DNA from: Anomaloglossus baeobatrachus
Taxonomy: Eukaryota > Chordata > Amphibia > Anura > Aromobatidae
Direction: 5' to 3'
DNA length: 64,000 nucleotides
NCBI RefSeq assembly: GCF_048569485.1
Contig: NC_134353.1
Coordinates: 706,234,341-706,298,340, forward strand
The position numbers were made by a program, and so were the translations under genes. Under the pieces are notes generated by a model. That model had not been told where the DNA came from, ran no database searches, and saw only the letters and a program-made list of their open reading frames with translations. Position 1 is the first letter of the stretch. Every line of letters begins with the position of its first letter. This document shows, in pieces, positions 24,885 to 34,965 of this stretch.

Positions 24885-26163
24885 CTAGCGGCTGCTGATA
24901 AGTCTTTGGCTTTGTGATTTTTTTTGTTTATGTGGTATCACATGAAAGCCTTGTGTGTCTAATATATGTTTTCAAAATGTTGTGCTTGTTGCTTATGGCA
25001 AGAGTGTTCTACGCACGTCGGGAAACCAAATGGTGGAGTCTAATGCGATATTCACAGCAACTGAGAGCAGAGGAGTGATAAAATTCTTGTTTCTGCAAGG
25101 AAAGTCCGCAAAGGATATTCATGGTGATATGTCGCAGACATTGGGGGATCAATGCCCTTCATATTCCACAGTTAAGAACTGGGTTGTCAAATTTCAGCAG
25201 CAATGTCACTTCAGCAGCAATGATGAGGAACGTCCTGGATGACAGAGAGTGGTTGTTGTTCCGCAGATCGTTGATGCTGTGCACAATCTCATACTCATAC
25301 TGGAGAATCAACGAATTTCAGTGTAAACTGGCAGATATGGGGATTTCCCGTGAATGTGTTTGTGTCATTCTCCATGAACATTTGGACATGAGGAAGCGAT
25401 CTGCACCGTGGGTCCCCAAATATTTGACAAGAGATCAGAGAAGCATGCGAGTGAAAACTCCCGGTCCATTTGTCAGCGTTTTTGGACTGATAAGAACTTC
25501 CTGGATCAACTGGTCACTATGGATCAGACCTGCATTTACTTGTACGAGTCTGAAAACAAGGAGCAGTCAAGAGTGGAGGCACAGTGTTTCTCCAAGTCCA
25601 AAGAAGTTCAGGGTGAAAAATCAGCCACTAAGGTAATGGCATCTGTGTTCTGGGATAAAGAGAACATGCTGCTAGTGTACTACCTTCAAAAGGGTTCCAC
25701 CATCAATGCAAGGTATTACATTGAACTTTTGGACCAATTGAAGGCAAGGCAGCTCTGAAGACCAAAAGGTGTGGCAAGGTTTCTAAAAGAATCTTGTACA
25801 TGCAAGACAACGCCTCCGCTCACACTGCACAAGCGACCACGACAAAACTGGCAGAGCTGGGCTTCCAGCTGTTGACCACTCACCTTCACCAGATCTAGTT
25901 CTCTCCGACTATTATCTGTTTCTAAACCTGAGGAAACACCTCGAGGGTACCAAATTTCACACCATTTCTGATGCAATAGCTGCTACGGATGCCTGGCTTG
26001 AGGCACAACCGAAATCCTTCTTTTTGCTAGGCTTACAGAACTTGGAATTTTGATGCAAGAAGTGTGTTGACATCAGAGGAGAGTATGTGGAATAAAAGTA
26101 AAGTTTCATCATCCTATCTCGTTCCTTTTTGGGTAAAGCCAAAGAATTATCAGCAGCCCCTCG
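24885..26163 (+). mobile_element. mariner transposon, near full length (1279 bp)
   Basis: Flanked by TA. Terminal repeats CTAGCGGCTGCTGATAAG and, inverted at the right, CGAGGGGCTGCTGATAAT. The length is right for a mariner. It lies inside the T2-like element, which dates it as the later arrival. Confidence 0.88.
24955..26090 (+). pseudogene. mariner transposase, broken
   Basis: Blocks in order: RGVIKFLFLQGKSAKDIHGD (helix-turn-helix, from 25057), TMDQTCIYLYES with the first catalytic Asp (25516), MASVFWDKENMLLVYYLQKG (25637), MQDNASAHTAQ with the second Asp (25798), SPDLVLSDYYLF with the third Asp (about 25890) and RKHLEGT. The spacing suits DD34D. Blocks lie in different frames, so several indels have accumulated. 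Confidence 0.85.
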
Positions 26164-26259
26164 TAGATGCTGGGACAGTCAAGCAGGGATAAAAAAAAAT
26201 ATGCACCAAGAACTACTCGTGGTACTAGGTGCATATTACACCTGACAGGTTCACTTTAA

Positions 26260-26474
26260 TATGTATAGGGACCTCAACTATGCCCAAAAAGATGTTAAAT
26301 GAGTGAATGGGTTGGCCATGTTGAATTAGATTTGATCATTTTGTCTTCCCTGGAGAAAAGCTGCCATGAGAGGTGTCCTGGAGCATCCTACTCCCCTTCC
26401 ACCATTAAAAACACAAAAGCATTGTCCATGTGTTTGGGAGAATTGGTAAGGATAGCTGTTGACCAAATGTTAGC
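26260..26474. other. PPM1F intron, short spacer
   Basis: No feature recognised between the T2-like element and the first of a run of Harbinger-like MITEs. Confidence 0.3.
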
Positions 26475-26477
26475 TAA

Positions 26478-26856
26478 GGCCCTGTGCGCACGCTGCGGAT
26501 TTACCGCAGCTTTTGCCGCGGAATTGCTGCAGAAAATGTGTCTAACAATGCTGCAGTCATTCCCCAGCAAATCCTATGGGTTTTAAAAAATGCAGTGCGC
26601 ACACTGCGTTTTTTTATACCCGCGGATTTTCCGCTGCGGAATTAACGTGCATGTCACTTCTTTTCCGCAGGTACCTGCGGTTTTTGCCATAGATAATGGT
26701 AAAAATCCACAGGGACCAACATGCGGAAAATCCGAGGTAAAACCACATATGGATTTCGCTGCGGTTTTGGTGCGTTTTTTTACCACGGGTGCGGGATTCT
26801 TTAAGAGGGTCCGGATTTTCCTTAAGAAAAAGGCACTTTCTAGTGCGCACATAGCC
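26478..26856. mobile_element. Harbinger-like MITE with TAA duplication
   Basis: TAA on both sides (26475-26477, 26857-26859). Ends GGCCCTGTGCGCACGC and AGTGCGCACATAGCC. CCGCAG/CTGCGG repeats inside give overlapping frames on both strands that are not genes. Confidence 0.85.
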
Positions 26857-26859
26857 TAA

Positions 26860-27262
26860 GACCATTCAGCCACCCTTGTTTTGTAATTTTTTATACGAGA
26901 AAAAAAAAATGTTGATTTTGACCTGGTGTTTTTCCATCCGATTTTCATTTTTTGGTCCTTGTGTCATCAGTATGGCATCTGATCTTCTCATAGGCAAAAA
27001 AAAAAATCAAAAAGAAATCATGATAATCTAAGCCTCACCTACCCAGAAAAAGAGATTGACAGCAACAGGCTGCAACATGGATGGTATCTATTTTGCAGAC
27101 TCATTCTTGGCTGAGGTAAAAATTGTTTTTTTTAATTTGAAGACACACTGCAAAAAACCCCAGACGTGTGAACAGCCTCTTAGAAAATGACTGCACGTGG
27201 AGGGAAAAAAGGCGCCTGTACGAGGCCTATGAATTGCTGTGCAAGCCATGAAACTGTTACAT
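26860..27262. other. PPM1F intron, nothing recognised
   Basis: AT-rich, with A and T homopolymers; no supported feature. Confidence 0.3.
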
Positions 27263-27265
27263 TTA

Positions 27266-27893
27266 GGCCCGTTTCACACGTCAGTGAAAAACACTGACGT
27301 TTTTCACTGGCGTGTAAAACACGCACATGTCCCTGCGTGTGCCGTGAATCACGGCACACGTGGGTTGTCTAAGTGCAATCCGGGCTCCGTTCTCCGTGGC
27401 CCGTGATTGCACTTAGTAATCAACTCACCTGTGCCCGCTCTCCATGGTGCTGATCGCTCCCGCGGTGCAGCATCCGGCCGGCGCTGACCCCCGCAGCAGC
27501 TGCTTCCGGGTCGGCTGTGTCGCGCATCATGAATATGCGCGACAATAATGAGCCAGCTCAGAAGCAGCAAGCTGCACGGGCTGCAGAGGACATTGCTGGA
27601 GCCGGGTGAGTAAAAATGTTTTTTTATTTTAAAAGCACATTTTTTTCTGGCACGTGTTTCACCACTGCGTGGTCCGTGGGACATCAGTGATGCCAGAAAA
27701 AAATGGACATGTCTCCGTGCGGCAATCACGCACACGCGGGTACGCCGCACGGAGACACGTGCAGTGAAAAATCACTGACGTGTGAGCAGACCCATTCATT
27801 ATAAAGGGTCTGCGTATGTCAGTGATTCTGGTACGTTTAAAAAAAAAAAAAAAAGCACAAACGTACCAGAATCACTGACGTGTGAAAGAGGCC
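27266..27893. mobile_element. Harbinger-like foldback MITE
   Basis: Ends GGCCCGTTTCACACGTCAGTG and CACTGACGTGTGAAAGAGGCC, flanked by TTA and TAA. Further CACTGACG/CGTCAGTG copies occur inside at 27285, 27770 and 27874. The 133-codon minus-strand frame over it is a repeat by-product. Confidence 0.8.
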
Positions 27894-27907
27894 TAAAAGG
27901 AGACTTG

Positions 27908-28414
27908 GGCTTCTTTCACACATCCGGTTTGAGCAGTGCGGCTCAATCCTGCTGTGAAACCTATCCAACGGATGCGGCGAAAACACCGCATCCTTTGCAT
28001 AAGTTTTTACATGCGGCCCGTTCGTTTTTTTCCGGTTGCGGCACGCTACTGAGTATGCGCAGTGGAAGAAACCGCATGCGGCGGACGGATGCGGTTTTGT
28101 TCCGCATCGCGCCGCATCCGGCGTCCATAGGCATGCATTGAAAAATGCGCCGCAGCGGCCGGATGCGGCGCGATGCGTTTTTTTTGCCGGAGCAAAAAAC
28201 TTTGCAGGCAGCGTTCCATCCGGCCGCGGCTTTGGCTAAATCTGCCGCATGCGGCAAAAAACAGACCGAACGCAAGTCCATGCGGCACAATACGGTACTA
28301 ATGTAAGTCTATGCAAATAAAACCCCCAAATCGGCGGCAAAAAAAACCGTTGCGGTTTTTCTGCAGAGCGCCGTATTGTACCGCAGAGCAAAAACCGGAT
28401 GTGTGAAAGTAGCC
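27908..28414. mobile_element. Harbinger-like MITE rich in GCGG/CCGC
   Basis: Ends GGCTTCTTTCACACATCCGG and CCGGATGTGTGAAAGTAGCC with TTG/TTA flanks. Starts 14 bases after the previous MITE. Many CCGCATGCGG-type palindromes inside. Confidence 0.8.
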
Positions 28415-28417
28415 TTA

Positions 28418-29548
28418 CTGAAATGTATCCGCCATTATTAGGGAAATCAATTCCACTCTAGCAAATACAATTTAGCACTGCGGCACATGCATCTTCACAC
28501 GGGTGCGCAGTATACTTTAGGAAACCCTCAAGCTTACCCACAAGTTTAACTTTTTGTCTTTCTAGTAGCCTGGTAGTAGCCCCTTAGTTCGAGTTGGTGT
28601 GAATCAAAAACAGAACTTGGTCCATCGGCTGTTGGCAATCTGAGGCTGCTGGACAGAAACGTCGAGTTACCTGGTGGCATCCCTGGCTCCTCACGATTAG
28701 CTGTCCTGGCATGACACCACATCAATGACATTATGCGAAGCCGGCTAATCACAGTAGAGCTGCAGATGCTGGGAGCATGCCCCTCCAGTGGATGCAGATT
28801 ACTGACGTGGCTGGAAGAGCATGTTCGGTGAATATTAATTTGTACAATCTCTACTCCTAGTTTAATGGGACACTTATTTTCCATGCATTAAGGGGACAAT
28901 TCATCAAACAGTTGAATCCCTTAACGACATGAAGTGCTGGCTCCCTGATTTTGATGAGGTTTAGTAATCCGAGCCAGCAGCTTTCCCGGCAGATGATGGC
29001 TGTGATATTCCGCCATCATCTGCCTCTGGCATATACAGGGTGCCAGGATGTGGATATGCTGTTCTAATGGTTCATTGACATTCCTGTGTCATGACCGCGG
29101 GACACTGATGAGTTGTAGAGACAGCCAGGGGTCTATCATCACGGGACTACTGTGAAAAGCAGCCCGGTTCATAGGAGGCCATGATTTTTGCTATATGCAG
29201 CAATGTTGTGGTGTTGCTGAATGCAAGAGGAGCTTGGCTTAAGGCAGAGCAACAAAATCAATTGTAATTTCTGCCACAAAAGTGGTGAACACTAAGCTAA
29301 AAATGTAGTCTAGTCAGTACGGCATCTGACCACAGTGCCACCTTCATTAGTGGATGCATGCCTTTACTGGATTTGGCACCCTTACTTCAGTGTACCCTGT
29401 ATCAAGGTTGACGTACAAAACGCCAGTCGTGATATTGGCCCGAAGTCTCTAGGAGAGTTCAACAGAAATGTTGCCCTTTGCATGTAGCACAGGCTGAAAA
29501 ATGATTGTCTGTCCTGGAAATGGGATGTGAGTGCTAACAGAACTGGCC
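28418..29548. other. PPM1F intron with a TTAA-family fragment
   Basis: 28920-29240 resembles the GC-rich end of the TTAA-flanked family (CCCTTAACGACATG; CATAGGAGGCCATGATTTTTGC). The rest is unrecognised; a 112-codon minus-strand frame at 28546-28884 has no motif I know. Confidence 0.4.
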
Positions 29549-29551
29549 TTA

Positions 29552-29906
29552 GGGTATATGCGCACGTTGCGTCGTGTCCCTGCAGAAATTTCTGCAGCGA
29601 TATGACAGTACATGTGTGCGTCAAATCGCTGCAGAAACACTGCGTAAAAGCCGATTTCATGCGCTCTGGATGCAGCCCCCACCATAGACAGAGCGGGACC
29701 TGCATCCAAAGCGCACGGAATAAGCGACATGTTGCTTTTTAGAACGCAGCGTTTTGGCAGCATGCAAATCGCTGCGTTCTAAAACACAACGTGCACATGG
29801 ATTATGCACAATCTTCATAGATTGTGCTGGGGACGCAGGTAGTTACAACAATGCAGTGCAATACGCAGCGTAACTGCACGCAAATACGCAACATGCGAAC
29901 AGAGCC
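29552..29906. mobile_element. Harbinger-like MITE with TTA duplication
   Basis: TTA on both sides (29549-29551, 29907-29909). Ends GGGTATATGCGCACG and CATGCGAACAGAGCC. Internal CTGCAGAAATTTCTGCAG palindrome near 29580. Confidence 0.85.
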
Positions 29907-30032
29907 TTAGTCACACACCCGTGCAGTCCATGTCATGGGCACAATTCCCAGCCTCACCGTGCATCTAACCAAGCTTCATATGGCCGCACTACACAGACCG
30001 CGAAATAGGGCTGCAGTGTGAATAAGGCATTA

Positions 30033-30599
30033 TGCGGGCGTCACACGGTACAATCTATCGTGTGATCGCACAAGCGATCGTACCCGCCCCTGTCGTTTGT
30101 GCGGCATGGGCAATTAGTTGTCCATGGTGCACAAAGTCGTTAAACCCCCGTCACACGTACTTACCTGCTGAGCGACCTCGCTGTGGGTGGCGAACATCCA
30201 CTTCCTGAAGGGGGAGGGACGTTCAGCGTCACAGCGACGTCACACAGCGGCTGCCCAATAGAAGCGGAGGGGCGGAGATGAGCGGGACGTAAACAACCCG
30301 CCCACCTCCTTCCTTATTGCCGGCGGGACGCAGGTAAGCTGCAGTTCATCGTTCCCGGGGTGTCACACGGAGCGATGTGTGCTACCCCGGGAACGATGAA
30401 CAACCGGAGCACAGAAGAATAAACGATTTTTTTAAAAATAAACGACGTGTAAACAATACACCATTTGTAACCGATTTGCGATCGTTCTAAGGTGCTCGTA
30501 GGTCACGAAACGACGTCGCAAACTATGCCGGATGTGCGTCACGAAAACCGTAACCCCGACGACATATCGCACGATGGATCGTCTCGTGTGACGTCCGCA
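30033..30599. mobile_element. Harbinger-like MITE with TTA duplication
   Basis: TTA on both sides (30030-30032, 30600-30602). Ends TGCGGGCGTCACACGG and CGTGTGACGTCCGCA. Inside, ATCGTTCCCGGGGT and ACCCCGGGAACGAT form a hairpin at 30347-30399. Confidence 0.88.
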
Positions 30600-30639
30600 T
30601 TAGACTGTAGAACCAACTAAAAAAAACTGAAGAATGGGA

Positions 30640-31353
30640 ACTCCTTAAAGGGGAATTCCTATCTACAAGACCCTATCTCAATTAGTTACATAGGTTGAAA
30701 AAAGTCCATCTAGTTCAATCTTCCTCCACTTATATTTCATCACTAAATCATTTCTAACCAACAATGTTGAGTGTACTGAGGAAATCATCCAGCCCCTTTT
30801 TAAAAGCTGTTATAGTATCTGCCATTACTAGCTCTTGTGGTAGGGCATTCCACAGTCTGACTGCTCTAACTGTAAAGAACCCTTTCCTATTTAGCTGCCA
30901 GACTGGCCTTTCTTCGCTTACCTCATGTGCAGGCCATTACAGTAGTTTAGGTATCCATGGTTACAACCACTAGCAACCTGTGACTGAGTGGTTGTAACCA
31001 TGGATACCCAAGTTACTACAATGCCCTGCACATGAGGAATGTGATATAGCTAATCAGGAGAACTATACTATTATTATTACTACACCTACCAACCTGCTCA
31101 ATACAAGTACCGAGCACCCAAGCGTGGCAGTGCCCACTCATCACCAGTGGGAGCCCACGGTCCTGTGCTCCAGAAACAGCCATATTAAGGGTTATTGGGA
31201 CAAGGAGCTAGAAAAGGGTCAGTATTGTGATATGCCAGTCACAGTGCTGCAGGCAGTATGGCCCTGCACAGTGCAGCCAGCATAAGGAAGGTGTCTGCTC
31301 ACACAGATGTACCCTGCGTGCAGCCCCTTCCCCCATCCCTGCAGCGCCCTCAC
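30640..31353. repeat. Dispersed frog repeats before PPM1F exon 1
   Basis: 30690-30900 contains TTAGTTACATAGGTTG, CTCTTGTGGTAGGGCATTCC and TGTAAAGAACCCTTTCCTA, a highly dispersed amphibian repeat I cannot name. A hairpin follows at 30921-31037, then a fragment of the GAGCAC foldback repeat (31090-31145). Confidence 0.5.
30921..31037. repeat. Long, nearly perfect hairpin
   Basis: CCTCATGTGCAGG, then GTATCCATGGTTACAACCAC, and after a loop of about 12 bases the inverse: GTGGTTGTAACCATGGATAC ... CCTGCACATGAGG. Arms of about 52 bases with few mismatches. Confidence 0.9.
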
Positions 31354-31511
31354 CTGTCCCCCATCAGCAGCTGCACAGACTCGCACAGCAGCCCCTCCAC
31401 CTCCTCACGGGTGACGCTCAGGCTCCTCAGCTGTGCCTCGGCTCCGGCCAGGTCGTGCAGCACCGCAGACAGCCAGCTGTGAGCCGCCGCCTCGTCCTCC
31501 GCCGCCGCCAT
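31354..31511 (-). CDS. PPM1F: PPM1F exon 1 (start codon exon)
   Basis: 158 coding bases, residues 1-52 plus two bases, starting MAAAEDEAAAHSW and containing SVTREEVEGLLCE, which aligns with LSQEEVEGELAE of mammalian PPM1F. The start at 31511 has G at -3 and G at +4, a good Kozak context. An in-frame ATG 22 codons upstream lies in promoter-like DNA and is less likely. The donor is GTGAGG from 31353; phase 2 joins exon 2 to give GDRLIT, matching GSRKAP of mammals. Confidence 0.88.
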
Positions 31512-31640
31512 ATCGCTGGGTAGCGGCCACTTCAGTAAGGAGGGCCGCCTGACGTCGGGGCGGGTCACGTGCTGCACGGAACTTCCTGGCCCGGCTGCTC
31601 TGGGGGTGCGGGGGCCACATGTGTCCTGTGTATGAGGAGG
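31512..31640 (-). promoter_or_regulatory. PPM1F: PPM1F proximal promoter / 5' UTR, CpG-rich
   Basis: Dense CpG just upstream of the start codon. Visible sites: TGACGTC (CRE-like, 31550-31556), GGGGCGGG (GC box, 31557-31564), CACGTG (E-box, 31566-31571) and GGAACTTCC (ETS-like, about 31577-31585). No TATA box was seen. The transcription start is inferred only. Confidence 0.6.
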
Positions 31641-31731
31641 GGCGATTACTGGGGGCTAAAGGGAGGGTTCATCTTCAGCCGATCTCCAATTCATCTACAA
31701 TAGGAAAAAAATGAAGCTACTTTGCAATTAA

Positions 31732-32537
31732 CCCCTTAATGCCCGGGCGATTTTTCCGTTGTGCGCTTTCGTTTTTACTCCCCCTATTCCAAGAGCCATC
31801 ACTTTTATTTTTCCTCATACGGCCATATAAGCGAGCGCTTGTTGTTTGCGGGATGATTTGTACTTTTGAATGACACCAATCATTTTATCATATAATGTCC
31901 TGGAAAGTGGGAATAAATTCCAGGTGTGGAAATAAAAAAATCCAAAAACCAATTGCAGAATTTCCCTTTTTTTTCCTATTTCACCAGAGTTCATTTTATC
32001 ATAAACTGAGCAGGCTGTATAATTCTCCAGGTCAGTACGAGTGCGTAGACACTAAACATGTATAGATTCACTTTTATCTAAGTGGCGAAAAAAAAAAATC
32101 AGACTTTTTTTTAAAAAAAAACAAAACCCAAAAACCTTGCACGATATTCAGAGCGCCATAGCGTTTTACATTTTTGGGATCTGGAGCGGTGTTAGAGCTT
32201 GTGCTTTGCACCCCGAGCTGATGTTTCTGTTGATATTACTTTGGGGTATATACCGTATACGATATTTTGATCACCTGTCATTACATTTTTTTCTGTTGTT
32301 GCAGCGTCCGAAAAACTAATTCTGGGAGTTAGATTTTTTTTCTCATTACGCTGGTTACAAATCGGATTAATTTATTTTATGTTTTCAAAATCACACTTTT
32401 ACAAATACAGCGATAGCAAATGTGTATTTTTTTGTCTTAATTTTAATGTTGTAAAAGGGGGATGAGTTAAACATTTATTTTTTTCAGATATTTTTAATTT
32501 TTTTTTTATTTTGTGCTGCATTTAACGGTTTCCTTAG
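31732..32537 (+). mobile_element. TTAA-flanked family, first half
   Basis: TTAA at 31728-31731 then CCCCTTAATGCCCGGGCG, CCAAGAGCCATCAC, CTCCAGGTCAGTACGAG and AAACATGTATAG. Cut off by the hAT-like repeat at 32540 before the CCCCTAGGGGG core. Confidence 0.7.
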
Positions 32538-32539
32538 AG

Positions 32540-33760
32540 CAGGGGTCTCAAACACGCAGCCCCTCAGGCTTCTTCTTGCAGCCCACAGGCCCATGGTCCC
32601 CGTGACAATCATGGCCGCTGCCCACAATAGTCAGTGCTTTATTTCATTTCAATGAACTTCTAGCGCCACATTACTACAAGAAGGGGCGCAGGATGGGCAC
32701 AATATTACAGAAACAAGGATGAGGACATTACTACAGGAACAAGGATGAGGACATTACTACAGGAACAAGGATGGGCACATTACTACAAGAAGGGGCGCAG
32801 GATGGGCACAATATTACAGGAACAAGGATGAGGACATTACTACAGGATGGGGATCAGAATGAGCACATTACTACAGGAACAAGGATGGGCACATTATTAC
32901 AATAAGGGGCGCAGGATGGGCACAATATTACAGGAACAAGGATGAGGACATTACTACAGGATGGGGATCAGAATGAGCACATTACTACAGGAACAAGGAT
33001 GGGCACATTACTACAAGAAGGGGCACAGGATGGGCACATTATTACAGGAACAAGGATGAGGACATTACTACAGGATGGGGAGCAGAATGAGCATATTACT
33101 ACAGGAACAAGGATGGGCACATTACTACAAGAAGGGGCGCAGGATGGGCACAATATTACAGGAACAAGGATGAGGACATTACTACAGGATGGGGAGCAGA
33201 ATGAGCACATTACTACAGGAACAAGGCTGGGCACATTACTACAAGAAGGGGCACAGGATGGGTACATTACTACAAGAAGGGGCACAGGATGGGTACATTA
33301 CTACAAGAAGGGGAGCAGGATGGGTACATTACTACAGAATAGGGAGCAGGATGGGCACATTACTACAGGATCGGAAGCAGGATGGACACATTGCTACATG
33401 ATGGGGAGCAGGATGGGCACATTACTACAGGGACAAAGATGGACACATTACTACAAGTAGGGGAACAGGATAGGCACATTACTACTGGAGACAAGGATGG
33501 GCACATTATTACAAGTAGGGGAACAGGATAGGCACATTACTACTGGGGACAAGGATGGGCACATTATTACAAGTAGGGGAACAGGATAGGCACATTACTA
33601 CTGGGGACAAGGATGGGCACATTATTACAAGTAGGGGAACAGGATGGGCACATTACTAGCGTATGGGGACATTACTACAAGATGAGGAACCCATGGGAAA
33701 ATAACCACCAGACGTTGGCCAAAATTACTATATAGTGCTAATTGTAAAACAATATTACTT
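32540..33760. mobile_element. hAT-like repeat enlarged by a minisatellite
   Basis: CAGGGGTCTCAAACACGC at the left end; GACGTTGGCCAAAATTAC near 33712 matches the right part of 17416-18100. Almost all of it is tandem repeat. Confidence 0.55.
32680..33690. repeat. Minisatellite with a 114-bp higher-order unit
   Basis: Basic units of about 28-30 bases of the form GGATGGGCACATTACTACA. GGATGAGGACATTACTACAG recurs at 32826, 32940, 33054 and 33168, exactly 114 apart. Further right, units of about 58 bases with AAGTAGGGGAACAGGATAGG take over. As 114 divides by three, frames stay open across it. Confidence 0.92.
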
Positions 33761-34798
33761 ACAAAACGGGGATAAAATGTAAAAAAAAAAAATTCTAAAT
33801 AAAAGCATGGAATTTCTTTTTACCGTTGAAAATGCTTTTTTATATATCAACTAAAATAAACAAAAAAGGTCATGTTATCGCCACATCCGTAACGATTCAA
33901 GCTATAAAACCGTACCATAATCCATACGACGAATTCCATAAAAAAAGAAAAAAAGCGCGAAAAATTCAAAAAAGTGATCCTTAGGTGTATAGAAAAAATT
34001 ATATGGTATTACTAAAAATGTCACTTTGTCCTGCAAAAAATGCGGTCCCCCAAATACATTTTTTTCTATGTGCGACCCCTGCCTTAGAGGACTTGAACCT
34101 CTAATAGTCTGATCACTTGTTCTATATACAGCAATGCCACAGTAATCACCTTCTCCTATAAACGCCAGCCACGGTCTGGATTTCACAGGAGTACTGTGAT
34201 GACTGACACAGAGGTCATCCTCTGACCCCCTGACTATCATGACAACTCATTGCGTCATGTGATTATGTTGCGGACATGCCATTGGGGGCTCAGAAGAGTG
34301 CACCCCCTCAGTGACCTGAGCTAATTTTGGCCAGCTGCTGGCTGATATTTTTAGGCTGGGGGGCTCCCAATGATGTGGGTCTCCCCAGCCTGAGAATACC
34401 AGCCAGCAGCTGTGAGGCTTTATCTTGGCTGGTATCAAAATTGGGGGGACGACTGCACGCTGTTTTTTTAAATTATTTATTTATTGTACTGTATGATATA
34501 GACTCGTCCACCGGCGGCTGTGATTGGTTGCAGCCAGACAGCTGTCACTCAGCGTGGGGCGTGTCTGACTGTAACCAATCACAGACGGGGCAGGCGTGAC
34601 TATGTATGAGCCTAATGAGTGGCCGGCTCGGGAAGATCAAAGAGGTGCCGCGGGAGCAGTGTGACAGCTGCCTGGTGATCGGTGAGTATGAAGCACTTGC
34701 TCCTACACCTTTTGCCCTAGATTCTGTTCCCCATAGAGTTTATATGGGGACCAGCATCTGGCCAGATACCCTGGACTACATGAAACGCTTCTTCCATT
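33761..34798. other. Intergenic repeat fragments
   Basis: 33780-34240 resembles inner parts of TTAA-flanked elements (CACGGTCTGGATTTCACAGG near 34172). 34265-34440 is a foldback (CAGCTGCTGGCTGATATTTTTAGGCTGGGG and its inverse). 34508-34590 is another (TGTGATTGGTTGCAGCC / GTAACCAATCACAG). Confidence 0.5.
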
Positions 34799-34799
34799 T

Positions 34800-34965
34800 T
34801 TTTGCGGACTGGAAGTCACACGGATGACACATGACACGGACCGTATACGGAACAAAACGGGACGGATGCGGTCGTCACACGGATGCCACACCGATGCATC
34901 CGTGAAAAAACAGGACCGTTTTTTGCGGATTGCAAAAACGGAATGGTCATGTGAATGAGCCCTAA
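34800..34965. mobile_element. Harbinger-like MITE, right end only
   Basis: ACGGACCGTATACGG, ACGGATGCGGTCG, and a right end GTCATGTGAATGAGCCC before TAA. The left end is not visible. Confidence 0.45.

Larger units (their letters stand above)
24225..26255. mobile_element. T2-like palindromic MITE carrying a mariner
   Basis: TTAA at 24221-24224 precedes AAGAGAACCTGTTAGG; CCTGACAGGTTCACT precedes TTAA at 26256-26259. The inner DNA is a foldback: TAAAGATCCTTTATGGTATGC (24345) mirrors GCATATCATAAAGGATC (24822), and GTGGTGACGCGTGTACCTG mirrors CAGGTACGTGCGTCAC. Without the mariner it is about 750 bases. Confidence 0.75.

Noticed and set aside
27349-27750. 133-codon minus-strand frame
   Set aside because: Lies wholly within a Harbinger-like MITE.
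28546-28884. 112-codon minus-strand frame
   Set aside because: No motif recognised; lies in intronic repeat-rich DNA.
31512-31577. Upstream in-frame ATG extending PPM1F by 22 residues
   Set aside because: The stretch holds the CRE, GC-box and E-box cluster; the ATG at 31511 has the better context and fits the family.
32942-33460. 172-codon plus-strand frame of repeated TGTRMGTLLQEGAQDG
   Set aside because: It is a minisatellite whose 114-base unit is divisible by three; no start context, splice sites or homology.
32680-33690. CRISPR-like array of short repeats
   Set aside because: No unique spacers; it is a minisatellite in vertebrate DNA.
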